NCBI GenBank assembly: GCA_964599655.1
Contig: CAZRGV010000097.1
Coordinates: 1-24,293, forward strand
Length of the DNA: 24,293 bases
Direction: 5' to 3'
Origin: CAZRGV01 sp964599655
GTDB taxonomy: Bacteria > Planctomycetota > Planctomycetia > Isosphaerales > Isosphaeraceae
Part shown: one piece after another, positions 9,133-17,203 of the stretch
Numbering within the stretch: the first letter of the stretch is position 1
Layout of the letters: the number at the start of each line of letters is the position of its first letter
Made by a program: the position numbers and the translations under genes
Notes under the pieces: generated by a model
What the model was told of the DNA's origin: nothing
Seen by the model: the letters and a program-made list of their open reading frames with translations, nothing else
Databases searched by the model: none

Positions 9133-9152
9133 CAGCGCCAACGTCGGCGCTG
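9133..9152. other. Perfect hairpin in front of the LapA-domain gene
   Basis: CAGCGCC (9133-9139) and GGCGCTG (9146-9152) form a perfect 7-bp stem with a six-base loop. It is 42 bases before the start codon and has no T run after it, so it is more likely a leader structure or protein site than a terminator. A second 6-bp inverted repeat (TCGACG, CGTCGA) lies just upstream near 9106-9122. Confidence 0.4.
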
Positions 9153-9194
9153 AAGGCGGATGGGTTCCCGCGTTGGAATCGGAGCGTAGCCCCA

Positions 9195-9419
9195 TTGAAG
9201 ATCTTACAAGGGATTCTCCTGATTCTGTTCCTCGCCGCGATTCTCCTGTTCGTGTTTCAGAACGGACAGGCGGTGACGATCTGGTTCTTCAAGTGGAGCC
9301 TGACCGCTCCCCTCGCCCTGGTCAGCCTGGGAACCTATTTGCTCGGCATGGCGACGGGATGGGCCGTTCTCGGCTTCCTTCGCAAATCGTTGCGAACCAT
9401 GACCGATCGAAGCAACTGA
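9195..9419 (+). CDS. LapA-domain (DUF1049) small membrane protein
   Basis: The product is 74 residues and starts with TTG; GGAG at 9181-9184 with ten bases of spacing supports this start, and no ATG is available before the first helix. Two membrane segments are clear: residues 3-22 (ILQGILLILFLAAILLFVFQ) and about 38-60 (APLALVSLGTYLLGMATGWAV). The N-terminal VFQNGQAVTIWFF element between them is the hallmark of LapA/DUF1049 proteins. In enterobacteria LapA works with LapB in controlling lipopolysaccharide synthesis; many bacteria carry stand-alone DUF1049 proteins of unknown role. No lapB is visible here, so only the domain name is warranted. It is divergent from the DUF1501 operon, with about 220 bases between the starts. 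Confidence 0.82.
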   Translation: MKILQGILLILFLAAILLFVFQNGQAVTIWFFKWSLTAPLALVSLGTYLLGMATGWAVLGFLRKSLRTMTDRSN

Positions 9420-9512
9420 GAAACCGAACCGATCGCTCGTTCGGGGCCTTCCCGCCGACACGCGAACGGAATGCCCCGGATCGCTAAATCCAACATTCAT
9501 TTGGGAACCCAC

Positions 9513-9541
9513 TTCCAACAACGTTTCGCCTCCGATATAAT
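9513..9541 (+). promoter_or_regulatory. Candidate promoter with perfect TATAAT
   Basis: TATAAT at 9536-9541 is a perfect -10 box in otherwise GC-rich DNA. A weak TTCCAA (3 of 6) lies 17 bases upstream at 9513-9518. It would serve the small gene at 9609 and possibly the RND pump genes. The surrounding CGATATAATC is shared with the site at 23632. Confidence 0.5.
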
Positions 9542-9608
9542 CCGCGAGTGAGGTTGAAGACATCGGACGTCCATTCAATCCGCATCCCTCCGAGCGTCGT
9601 GCCGTTCC

Positions 9609-9992
9609 ATGAACCGCAGGCCGGCCCCAAGCTTTGTATTTCTGCTGATGATCGGCCTGGGCGTTCCCACCGATCTGGCCGTAGCCCCACCGGTTGAGCA
9701 CGATCCCACCCCCAGCTTGACCGAGGCCGTGTCTCGGCCGGAGTCCATACCAAGCGTCCGACGCAAGGCGAACCGACGATCCATCAATTCCCCACGGGTC
9801 GAAACCTGCTCCGATCTCCTGGTCGACTCCGATGCCTTCGACAGGATCGCTCACCGGGGACCGTTCGACGCCTTCATCGCGCCCGAATCCGACCGCACTC
9901 GGCTGGCGATTTCGATTTCCGACTCTGAATCGTCGGTCGATCCCTTCGAGAACACCCGCTCGCTCGCCCGCCTCTGTCGCCGACGCTGTTAA
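9609..9992 (+). CDS. Doubtful secreted orphan protein
   Basis: A 127-residue frame starts at ATG 9609 with a signal-peptide-like N-terminus (PSFVFLLMIGLGVPTDLAVA), followed by a proline-, serine- and arginine-rich region with no recognised domain. For: the signal-like start, and a TATAAT promoter 68 bases upstream. Against: no convincing ribosome site, and a C-terminus of low-complexity arginine-rich character (ARLCRRRC) typical of chance frames in GC-rich DNA. It precedes the RND pump by 161 bases. It could instead be leader sequence of the pump transcript. Confidence 0.33.
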   Translation: MNRRPAPSFVFLLMIGLGVPTDLAVAPPVEHDPTPSLTEAVSRPESIPSVRRKANRRSINSPRVETCSDLLVDSDAFDRIAHRGPFDAFIAPESDRTRLAISISDSESSVDPFENTRSLARLCRRRC

Positions 9993-10153
9993 CCAACGCT
10001 CGCGCCTTTCCCATCTGCGCCTTCGGGTCCGCTCGGTTTTCTTGCGGCCCATCACCGTCGATCGGCACGGGTGCGGCACGAGTTTTTCTACAACGTCGCG
10101 GCGCCCCCTTCCCATGCGTTCGACCACCTTTCTCACTTCTGGTGGTATGCCCT

Positions 10154-13100
10154 ATGGTCCGCGCGATCATCGCATNNNNNNNNNNNNNNNNNNNNNNNNN
10201 NNNNNNNNNNNNNNNNNNNNCGTCTGATCGTGATCCTGGGAGTTCTGGGATTGATCGGCATTGGTGCCTACTCCGCGCGTCACTTGAACGTTGAAGCATA
10301 TCCTGACCCGACGCCTCCGCTCGTCGAGGTCATCACGCAATGGCCGGGAGCCAGCCCGGAGGAAATGGAGCGTCTGGTCGGCATTCCGCTCGAGACGGTT
10401 CTCAACGGGCTGCCGAACTTGGAAGACCTGCGGAGCACCTCCATCGCGGGTCTGAATGATATCAAGTGCCAGTTTGCCTACGGCACCGACTTCTGGGCGG
10501 CGCGTCAGGAGGTGATCAACCGCATCTCGGCGGTCGACAACCTGCCGGCCGGCGTCAAGCCGGGGCTTTCTCCCTGGAGCCCGACCGGCGAGATCGTCCG
10601 CTACGTTCTCGAAGGTCCAGGCTACACCACGAACCAGATCAAGGCCGTGCAGGACTGGGTGCTCAACCGCGCCTTGAAGCAGGTTCCGGGCGTCATCGAC
10701 GTGACCGGTTTCGGCGGGACCGTCAAGCAATACCAGGTCCTGCTCGATACGCAGCGGATGCGCCAGTACAACGTCACCTTGCAGCAGGTGGAGGACGCGA
10801 TCGACCGCTCCAACGCCAACGTCGGGGCCAACAACCTGACTCTCGGAAGCCAGGCCCACAACGTCCGGGCCATCGGTCTTCTTGGCGGAGGGATCGATCC
10901 TCTGGACCCGGCCGTTGTTGACCGATCCAATCTGATCGAGTCCCAGAAGCTCGACGACATCAGCAACGTCGTCGTCACCTCGCACAACGGCGTTCCGATC
11001 TATGTCGGTCAGATCGCCAAGGTGATCGTCGGCCATCGGCCACGGCTCGGAATTGTCGGCCGGGGGGTGGAGAACGACGTTGTGGAGGGGATCGTTCTCA
11101 TGCGAAAGTATGAGAAGAGCCTCCCCACTTCCGAGGCCGTCCAGGCACGGATCGAGCAGATCAACAAGAGCGGGCTACTTCCCAAGGGAATGCGCATTGT
11201 TCCGTTCAACCGCCGGACCGACCTGGTCCACGTCACCACGCACAACGTGGTTCACAACCTGGTCGTTGGAATGGGTCTGGTGGTTCTGATCCTGGTCCTG
11301 TTCCTGGGCAACCTGGCCAGCGCGGGCATCGTGGCGGCGGTGATTCCGCTGGCCCTGCTGTTCTCGGTCACGGTGCTTTACATTCAAGGGAAGTCGGCCA
11401 ATCTTCTCTCGATCGGCGCGGTCGACTTCGGGATCATCGTCGATAGCTCGGTGATCATCGTTGAGAATATCTTCCGCCACGTTTCCCATGGCGCCGACCG
11501 GTACCGGCCGCTGATCGACCGGATCGAGGGAGCGTCGCACGAAGTGGAGCGGCCGCTCTTCTTCTCGACGACCATCATCGTCTGTGCGTTCTTGCCCTTG
11601 TTCGCGATGACCGGCCCGGAAGGGGCCCTCTTCGGGCCGATGGCCAACACCTACGCCTTCGCCATCTTCGGGGCCCTCTGCCTGGCCCTCACCTTCGCGC
11701 CGGTGATGTGCTCGTTCCTCTTCCACAACCAGATGGAAGAGAAAGACACGATCATTGATCGTGTCATCAAGTGGTTCTACCTCCGAGCGCTTCGATTGGT
11801 CCTGAACCACCGGTTGATGTTCCTGGGGTGGGTCGGGCTCTTGCTGGTCTTCACGATCACCCTGGTGCCCGGCCTGGGCGGCGAATTCATGCCGGAACTG
11901 GAGGAAGGGAACCTCTGGATCCGATCCCTCTTGCCACGAACGGTCAGCCTCGAAGAGGCATCCCGCATGGCGCCTCGGCTTCGAGAGGTGATCTCGACGA
12001 TCCCGGAGGTTCGAGGCGTGATGTCCCACGTCGGCCGGCCCGACGACGGAACCGACGTCACCAGCTTCTTCAACCTCGAGTTCAACGTCCCGCTCAAGCC
12101 GATGGAACAATGGCGAACGCGGCCCAATATCCTTCGGCTGGGTCCCTGGGCGTTCCAGGCCGGCACGCGTTACATCACCCGCGAGGAGATCCAGGATGAG
12201 TTGATGGAAAAGTTCCGCGACTTCCCTGGGATCGACTTCAGCTTCTCCCAGCTCATCCGCGACAACGTCGAGGAAGCCCTCTCGGGCGTCAAGGGGGCCA
12301 ACTCGGTCAAACTCTTCGGCAACGACCTGCACGAGCTGGAGACGGTGGGCAATCGCGTCGCCGACGTTCTGCGGAGCGTCCGTGGCATCGAAAACGTCGG
12401 CGTTTTTCATATCCTGGGACAGCCCAACCTGGAGATCCGGATCGATCGTCGCGCCTGTGCGCGTTATGGTGTCAATGTGGCGGACGTGGAGTCCGTCATC
12501 CAGGTCGCCATCGGCGGCTGGGCGTTCTCGCAGATGGTCGAGGGAGAGAAGCTGTACGACATCGTCTTGCGCTTGCCCGCGGCCCTCCGGCAAGATCCAA
12601 CGGTGATCGGCCGCATTCCGATCGACATTCCGGGCGTCGACGGTCATTCGGGTGCTCGGCTCCCCTTGAGCCAGCTCGCCGAGGTCATTCCGCACAAGCC
12701 CGGCGCGTCGTACATCTACCGCGAGAATAACCGCCGCTATATCCCGATCAAGTTCGGCGTTCGCGGCCGCGACCTGGCCTCGGCGATCGCCGAGGCGCAA
12801 CAGAAGGTCGATGATCCAAAGTTCGGTGTCCGACTTCCCGAGGGATACCGAATCGAGTGGTCGGGCGAGTTCGCCCAGATGCAGGAGGCCAACGCCCGCC
12901 TGCTCTGGATGGTCCCGCTTTCGATTGGCATGATCATGCTTTTGCTCTATACCGCGTTCAACTCCGTCAAGGACGCGCTGCTCGTGATGGCCAACGTGGT
13001 CACCGCGACCATGGGAGGGATCTGGGCCTTGCGACTGACCCAGACCCACTTCAGCATCTCGGCCGCCGTCGGCTTCGTCTCGATTTTCGGCGTCGCCGTT

Positions 13101-13400
13101 CAGAACGGCGTGCTCCTGATCTCCTACTTCAACCAGATGCGGGGCGAGGGGGCGTCGGTCCGGGACGCCGTGGAGCGGGGCGCCATGCTTCGGTTGCGGC
13201 CCGTCCTCATGACCTCGCTGACCGCCATCCTCGGTCTTCTGCCGGCGGCCGTCGCGACCTCGATCGGCTCCCAGGCGCAACGGCCCCTGGCCATCGTGGT
13301 CGTCGGCGGCATGTTGGTTTCCCTGTTTCTCACCCAGTACCTGATGCCGGTTCTTTACAGCTTCTTCCCGGGGCGAGGCGCCCGCGAGGTGGAACAATGA
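10154..13400 (+). CDS. HME-type RND heavy-metal efflux pump (CzcA/CusA family)
   Basis: Inner-membrane proton antiporter that drives metal ions through a tripartite pump. The likely start is ATG 10154 (reads MVRAIIA, the usual family opening), with GGTGG eight bases upstream; the sequence then enters 45 Ns at 10176-10220. After the Ns come the first helix (RLIVILGVLGLIGIGAYSAR) and the porter-domain start (EAYPDPTPPLVEVITQWPGAS). The fourth-helix proton relay DFGIIVDSSVIIVEN, at 11424-11468, keeps the D-x5-D-x6-E arrangement of CzcA (Asp402, Asp408, Glu415), pointing to divalent cations such as Zn, Co or Cd more than to Cu/Ag. The length, about 1,080 residues, is normal. The last helices end near FLTQYLMPVLYSFFPGRG. 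The stop overlaps the adaptor start. The N run length is out of frame with the two sides, so the 5' end is not exact. Confidence 0.93.
10176..10220. other. Unsequenced gap (45 N) inside the RND pump 5' end
   Basis: The 45 Ns join MVRAIIA to RLIVILG in different frames. For an intact gene from ATG 10154 the missing length must be 2 modulo 3. Comparison with family members suggests only about five missing residues, so 45 is probably a placeholder. Confidence 0.9.
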
Positions 13401-14890
13401 ACGAGGTCTCGACGCGGCCTGCCCATCTGGAGGATGGCCACAAGAACCACGACGTGTCCACAATCTCCGTCACCACCCAGACCGCGTTCGCCCCGGAGAG
13501 AGCGGAGCCGCCGACTTGTCGTCGCCGTTCCATCCCATGGATCGGTGGGCTGCTGGCCCTGGCTGCCATCGGGCTCGTGGGCTACCTGCTCGTCAATCCG
13601 AGGTCCCGCTCTCGCTTGTGGGAGCTTTCCTCCAAGGGGCAAGAGCTGTTCAGCCAACTGGTGCGCGGATCCGAGGAATCGACCCCCGAGGTCGAGTCAG
13701 GCCGCGATCTCGCCCCCATGCACGCGGCGGCACGCTGGAACGGTCTCGTGGAGCTCACCTCGGAGCAGCTTCATAATATCGGCCTGGAACTCGCCTCTGT
13801 CCGACCCCAGACCGAGCCCATCAAGCTCGAGATTAACGGTATCACCGCGTATGATCCGAACACCCAGATCCAGATCCGTCCCAAGTTCGCCAGCCTGATC
13901 GACCGCGTGTACGTCGGACTCGGCCAGACCGTGGAGGCGGGCGATCCCGTGGTCGACCTCTTCAGCGCCGAGTTGGCGGCGGCCAAGAGCAAGTATGAGA
14001 AAATGATGGCTCAGTGGGAGCATGACCAGAAAGAGCTTGAACGCGCCCGGAAACTGTTCGAGATGAAACCCCCGGCCATCTCGGACAAGGAGTATCTCTC
14101 ATGGGTCAACGACGAGAAGCTCAGCCGGACCGAGGCCAAGCTCGCGGCCGACGAGCTCCTGGTCTACGGCCTAACCGAGAAGGAGATCGACAACGTTCCC
14201 AACGAGCATGGAACGCAGAAGGCCAAGATGACGATCCGATCGCCCGGAAGCGGCGTCGTCATCAAGCGCGAGGTGGTTCAAGGCAACCGCTACACCGAGA
14301 ACGACGTCCTGCTGGTCATCGCCCCGCTCGACCACTTCTGGGTCTGGGGGAACGTCTACCCGTCCGACGCAACCCGCGTGGCGATCGGCCAGGAATGGGT
14401 GGTCCGCTGCCCCTTGATTGATCGCGATATCCCCAGCAAGATCGAGTGGATCACCTCGGAAATCGCGCAGGACACCAAAACGGTGCGAATCCGAACCCAG
14501 ATCGCCAACATCGGCGGCCGGCTCAAGGCCGACATGCTCGTGGGAGGCTACGTGGAGATCCCTCCCGCGCCTGGCCGCACGGTGATCCCCCGGTTGGCTC
14601 TGGTCTCAACCGACGGCGCCGACTTCGTCTACGTCGTTCGCGACCCCATACCCCAGCCGTCGAAGGACGCCGCGACGATCGCGACCGGCGGTTGTCTCGC
14701 CTCGTCGCTCAAGGTCGACCCGCACCTGAGATTCGAGCGGCGAACGATCCGGGTCGCCCAGGAAGATCACGATCAGGTCATCGTCTCGGAAGGGCTGCAA
14801 CCTGGCGAACGGATCGCGACCCGAGGCAGCCTCATTCTGTCCCAGATGTACGAGGACTCCGTCAACACCGAGCCTGACGCGCCGTTCTAA
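13397..14890 (+). CDS. RND periplasmic adaptor (CusB/HlyD family membrane-fusion protein)
   Basis: The adaptor bridges the inner-membrane pump and an outer-membrane channel. The start is ATG 13397, overlapping the pump stop as ATGA, with GAGGTGG six to eleven bases upstream; the product is 497 residues. A single membrane anchor lies at about 47-67 (PWIGGLLALAAIGLVGYLLV) after a cytoplasmic tail of about 45 residues. The barrel-sandwich hybrid is split between about 145-190 (IRPKFASLIDRVYVGLGQTV) and 275-312 (IRSPGSGVVIKREVVQGNRY). An alpha-helical hairpin at 190-270 lies between them. The beta-barrel follows (FWVWGNVYPSDATRVAIG), then the membrane-proximal domain, with a conserved VIVSEGLQPGERIATRG end. 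No metal-binding histidine-rich tail is present. No outer-membrane factor gene is nearby, so that partner must be elsewhere. Confidence 0.92.
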   Translation: MNEVSTRPAHLEDGHKNHDVSTISVTTQTAFAPERAEPPTCRRRSIPWIGGLLALAAIGLVGYLLVNPRSRSRLWELSSKGQELFSQLVRGSEESTPEVESGRDLAPMHAAARWNGLVELTSEQLHNIGLELASVRPQTEPIKLEINGITAYDPNTQIQIRPKFASLIDRVYVGLGQTVEAGDPVVDLFSAELAAAKSKYEKMMAQWEHDQKELERARKLFEMKPPAISDKEYLSWVNDEKLSRTEAKLAADELLVYGLTEKEIDNVPNEHGTQKAKMTIRSPGSGVVIKREVVQGNRYTENDVLLVIAPLDHFWVWGNVYPSDATRVAIGQEWVVRCPLIDRDIPSKIEWITSEIAQDTKTVRIRTQIANIGGRLKADMLVGGYVEIPPAPGRTVIPRLALVSTDGADFVYVVRDPIPQPSKDAATIATGGCLASSLKVDPHLRFERRTIRVAQEDHDQVIVSEGLQPGERIATRGSLILSQMYEDSVNTEPDAPF

Positions 14891-14912
14891 GGTCCGCCAC
14901 TCGCGGGGTCCG

Positions 14913-14930
14913 CGACCCGATGTCGGGTCG
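14913..14930 (+). terminator. Inverted repeat after the RND pump genes, possible terminator
   Basis: CGACCCGA and TCGGGTCG form a perfect inverted repeat with a two-base centre (as RNA, a 7-bp stem with a four-base loop), 22 bases after the adaptor stop. There is no T run, so Rho-independent termination is doubtful. Confidence 0.38.
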
Positions 14931-15042
14931 AAACCTCCTCAAGACCAGTTCAATCCTCCCGATTGGTTCGGGACGGTTGTTTCGGGTTCTGTCGTTTTTG
15001 GGAATCCGTCTGGTTCTCTTACCCGTCGAGGCCACTGGGGGT

Positions 15043-15071
15043 TTGACCCGCGCCAATCACGGATGTACGAT
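15043..15071 (+). promoter_or_regulatory. Promoter for the 107-residue gene
   Basis: TTGACC (15043-15048) and TACGAT (15066-15071) are 17 bases apart. Transcription would start near 15078, giving a leader of about 67 bases that contains a small CTCCC/GGGAG hairpin. The boxes match those of the DUF1501 promoter. Confidence 0.58.
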
Positions 15072-15144
15072 CCCCGATAGGGCCGATTCTCCCATCGGGG
15101 AGCCCCCGACCCCTCGCCCATCACTTCCAGAAAGGGGTTTAACC

Positions 15145-15468
15145 ATGCCCTTGTTCGAGGTGGAAACCACGTCGCATATCATGATCGCCTGCGCCGAGGA
15201 TGAGGCGACCGCGCGTCAGTTCGCCGAGACGAACTACCCTCAAGAAGAGATCCTGAGGGTCAGCCATCGTCCGAGGGACGCTTGGGTCATCTCGAAGAAC
15301 CTTCTGGGAATCAGCGGCAAGATCGATCCCTGTTCCACGGCGCGGGAGTGTCTTTCGCGAGCCCAGGGAGACAAACTTCACGCGGTCCGGCTCTACATGC
15401 AACAGACCGGATCGGACCTGGAAGGGGCCCGCAAGGTCATCGAATCGAATATGGCCATGGGTTGGTAA
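15145..15468 (+). CDS. Conserved-looking small cytoplasmic protein, unknown function
   Basis: From ATG 15145 the product is 107 residues. The start is set by AAAGGGG at 15131-15137 and by the promoter at 15043; the frame is open further upstream but would cross that promoter. The N-terminal half (MPLFEVETTSHIMIACAEDE, then ARQFAETNYP) has the strand-helix feel of a small alpha/beta domain. The C-terminal half is helical (KLHAVRLYMQQTGSDLEGAR) and ends in MAMGW. Two cysteines flank a short segment (PCSTAREC). There is no signal peptide or membrane helix. It has its own promoter and a strong ribosome site, and it precedes glgC by 270 bases on the same strand. I do not recognise the family; a planctomycete-specific protein is possible. 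Confidence 0.78.
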   Translation: MPLFEVETTSHIMIACAEDEATARQFAETNYPQEEILRVSHRPRDAWVISKNLLGISGKIDPCSTARECLSRAQGDKLHAVRLYMQQTGSDLEGARKVIESNMAMGW

Positions 15469-15687
15469 GCCCCATCGCCCGGGGCGGGGCCATCCCACCT
15501 CGGCTCGTCCCGGGCGCTCGTCGACTCTCGGGTCATCGGGCCGGATCGCGCGATGTCCTCCCGCCCGCTACCCGTGCCGGCTCGATGTTCCGAGATCCGG
15601 ATTCCTGAACCGACGTGCTGTCGCCGTTTCGCAGTTTTGAGGACGGGACGAAACCATCGTTTCCCCAACCAGGGACACCGGCAGGGT

Positions 15688-15725
15688 TCCCCCGACCGGT
15701 ACGGGGGAGAACGCCGTTCCCCCCG
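15688..15725 (+). promoter_or_regulatory. Mutually exclusive hairpins in the glgC leader
   Basis: TCCCCCG (15688-15694) pairs with CGGGGGA (15702-15708) around a seven-base loop. CGGGGGA can instead pair with the downstream TCCCCCCG (15718-15725), which ends only four bases before the GGGAG ribosome site at 15729-15733. The two C-rich arms lie in a direct repeat of TTCCCCC(C)GACCGG. An attenuator-like switch is possible but unproven. Confidence 0.38.
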
Positions 15726-15738
15726 ACCGGGAGTCGTC

Positions 15739-17028
15739 ATGCTGAAGGTCATTTGCTTGATTCTGGGCGGTGGTCGAGGGTCGCGCCTCTACCCGTTGAC
15801 CAAGTCCCGCAGCAAGCCCGCCGTACCGATCGCCGGAAAATACCGCCTGATCGACATCCCGATCTCCAACTGCATCCACTCGGAGTTGAATCGGATCTTC
15901 GTCCTGACCCAGTTCAATTCGGTCAGCCTTCATCGACATATCACGAATACTTATAAATTTGATCCCTTCGGCGGCGGGTTCGTCGAGATCCTGGCCGCTC
16001 AACAGACGATGCTCCACGAAACCTGGTATCAGGGGACTGCGGATGCCGTCCGTCGCAACATTCCCTACTTCGCCGACGGCGATTACGACCTCGTGCTGAT
16101 CCTCTCCGGCGACCAGCTCTACCGGATGGACTTCCAGGACATGATCCGGACCCACCGGGAAGCCAAGGCGGAGATCACCATCGCCATGCTGCCGGTGGTT
16201 GAGAAGGAAGCCACCGCTTGCGGTATCATGAAGGTCGACGCGTCCGGTCGGGTCACCGACTTCGAGGAGAAGCCGAAGACGCCCGAGGCCCTGGCCCGCG
16301 CCCGCACCGCGCCCGAATCGCTCGCCAGGCTCGGCCTCGCTAGCACCGACGACCGCCATTTCCTGGCCAGCATGGGGATCTACCTCTTCAACCGAAGCAC
16401 GCTGGTCGAGTTGCTCGCTTCGGGCAACGCCACCGACTTCGGGAAAGAGCTGTTTCCCCAGGCCATCCCGCACCACCGCGTTCAGGCCCATCTCTTCGAC
16501 GGCTACTGGGAGGACATCGGCACGGTGGGGGCGTTCCACCGAGCCAACATCGAGCTCACCGCCGAGAACCCCCCGTTCGACTTCATGTCTCGCGACCGAC
16601 CGATCTTCACCAGGCCCCGCTACCTGCCTTGTTCGCGACTGGCGGGGGTCACGGTCAAGAACAGCCTGATCGCCGACGGCTGCGTGATCGGCAAGGGGTC
16701 AATCATCGAGAACTCGGTCATTGGGGTTCGGTCGCAGATCGCCGAAAACGTTGTCATCCGCAACAGTTACGTCATGGGAGCCGACGGCTTCGAGCCGGCC
16801 AGGATGCGCGAGACCAATGCCCGGGCCGGACGGCCGAACATCGGCATTGGCGAGGGGTGTCACATCGAGAACGCCATCATCGACAAGAACCCCCGGATCG
16901 GACGGAACGTAAGGATTTCGAACGAGATGGGTATCGTCGATTCGGAGGAATCGCCCCACTATGTCATCCGGGACGGAATCGTGGTGATTCCGAAGTTCAC
17001 GATCCTCCAGGATGGGACGGTGATCTAA
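15739..17028 (+). CDS. glgC: Glucose-1-phosphate adenylyltransferase (ADP-glucose pyrophosphorylase)
   Basis: Catalyses ATP plus glucose 1-phosphate to ADP-glucose and pyrophosphate, the committed step of bacterial glycogen synthesis, in the cytoplasm. The start ATG 15739 has GGGAG six bases upstream; the product is 429 residues, the usual size. The nucleotidyltransferase domain spans about 1-275: GGGRGSRLYPLTKSRSKPAV at 10-29, SGDQLYRMD at 123-131, FEEKP at 175-179, and the sugar-phosphate region YWEDIGT at 256-262. A left-handed beta-helix follows from about 300 (IADGCVIGKGSIIENSVIGV). Segments such as VLTQFNSVSLHRH and the C-terminal IDKNPRIGRNVRI resemble cyanobacterial and plant enzymes more than the enterobacterial type. 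No other glycogen gene is in the window. The leader contains competing hairpins. Confidence 0.95.
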   Translation: MLKVICLILGGGRGSRLYPLTKSRSKPAVPIAGKYRLIDIPISNCIHSELNRIFVLTQFNSVSLHRHITNTYKFDPFGGGFVEILAAQQTMLHETWYQGTADAVRRNIPYFADGDYDLVLILSGDQLYRMDFQDMIRTHREAKAEITIAMLPVVEKEATACGIMKVDASGRVTDFEEKPKTPEALARARTAPESLARLGLASTDDRHFLASMGIYLFNRSTLVELLASGNATDFGKELFPQAIPHHRVQAHLFDGYWEDIGTVGAFHRANIELTAENPPFDFMSRDRPIFTRPRYLPCSRLAGVTVKNSLIADGCVIGKGSIIENSVIGVRSQIAENVVIRNSYVMGADGFEPARMRETNARAGRPNIGIGEGCHIENAIIDKNPRIGRNVRISNEMGIVDSEESPHYVIRDGIVVIPKFTILQDGTVI

Positions 17029-17059
17029 CCGTTCGAAACCCGATCGTTCGGCTCGGAAA

Positions 17060-17088
17060 TTGCACGCTGGCTTGAACTTTAGTAAACT
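17060..17088 (+). promoter_or_regulatory. Candidate promoter for the kinase gene
   Basis: TTGCAC (17060-17065) and TAAACT (17083-17088) are 17 bases apart in a locally AT-rich patch between glgC and the kinase gene. The matches are only partial (3 of 6 and 4 of 6). The leader to the GTG start would be about 110 bases. Confidence 0.38.
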
Positions 17089-17203
17089 GGGTGAGGCCGG
17101 TCGGCGAAGGGTCGCCTGACGCCGCACCGGTCCTTCTCCGTGGTCGTTTCGCGCCGAGCCGGCGGCCACTCCTGTCTTCGGTGATCGTCTGGGAGGTCGT
17201 GCC

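Noticed and set aside
7423..9153. Plus-strand frame of 576 codons
   Set aside because: Antisense to the DUF1501 gene and crosses that operon's promoter.
9204..10136. Minus-strand frame of 310 codons
   Set aside because: Overlaps the LapA-domain gene and the 9536 promoter, has low-complexity composition and no recognisable domain or good ribosome site.
11175..13463. Minus-strand frame of 762 codons
   Set aside because: Antisense shadow of the RND pump; composition (Asp, Arg, His, Gln-rich) is typical of reversed GC-rich coding DNA.
17095..17167. Imperfect GGCCGG/CCGGC inverted repeat between glgC and the kinase gene
   Set aside because: Mismatched arms with a loop of about 45 bases; expected by chance in DNA this GC-rich.
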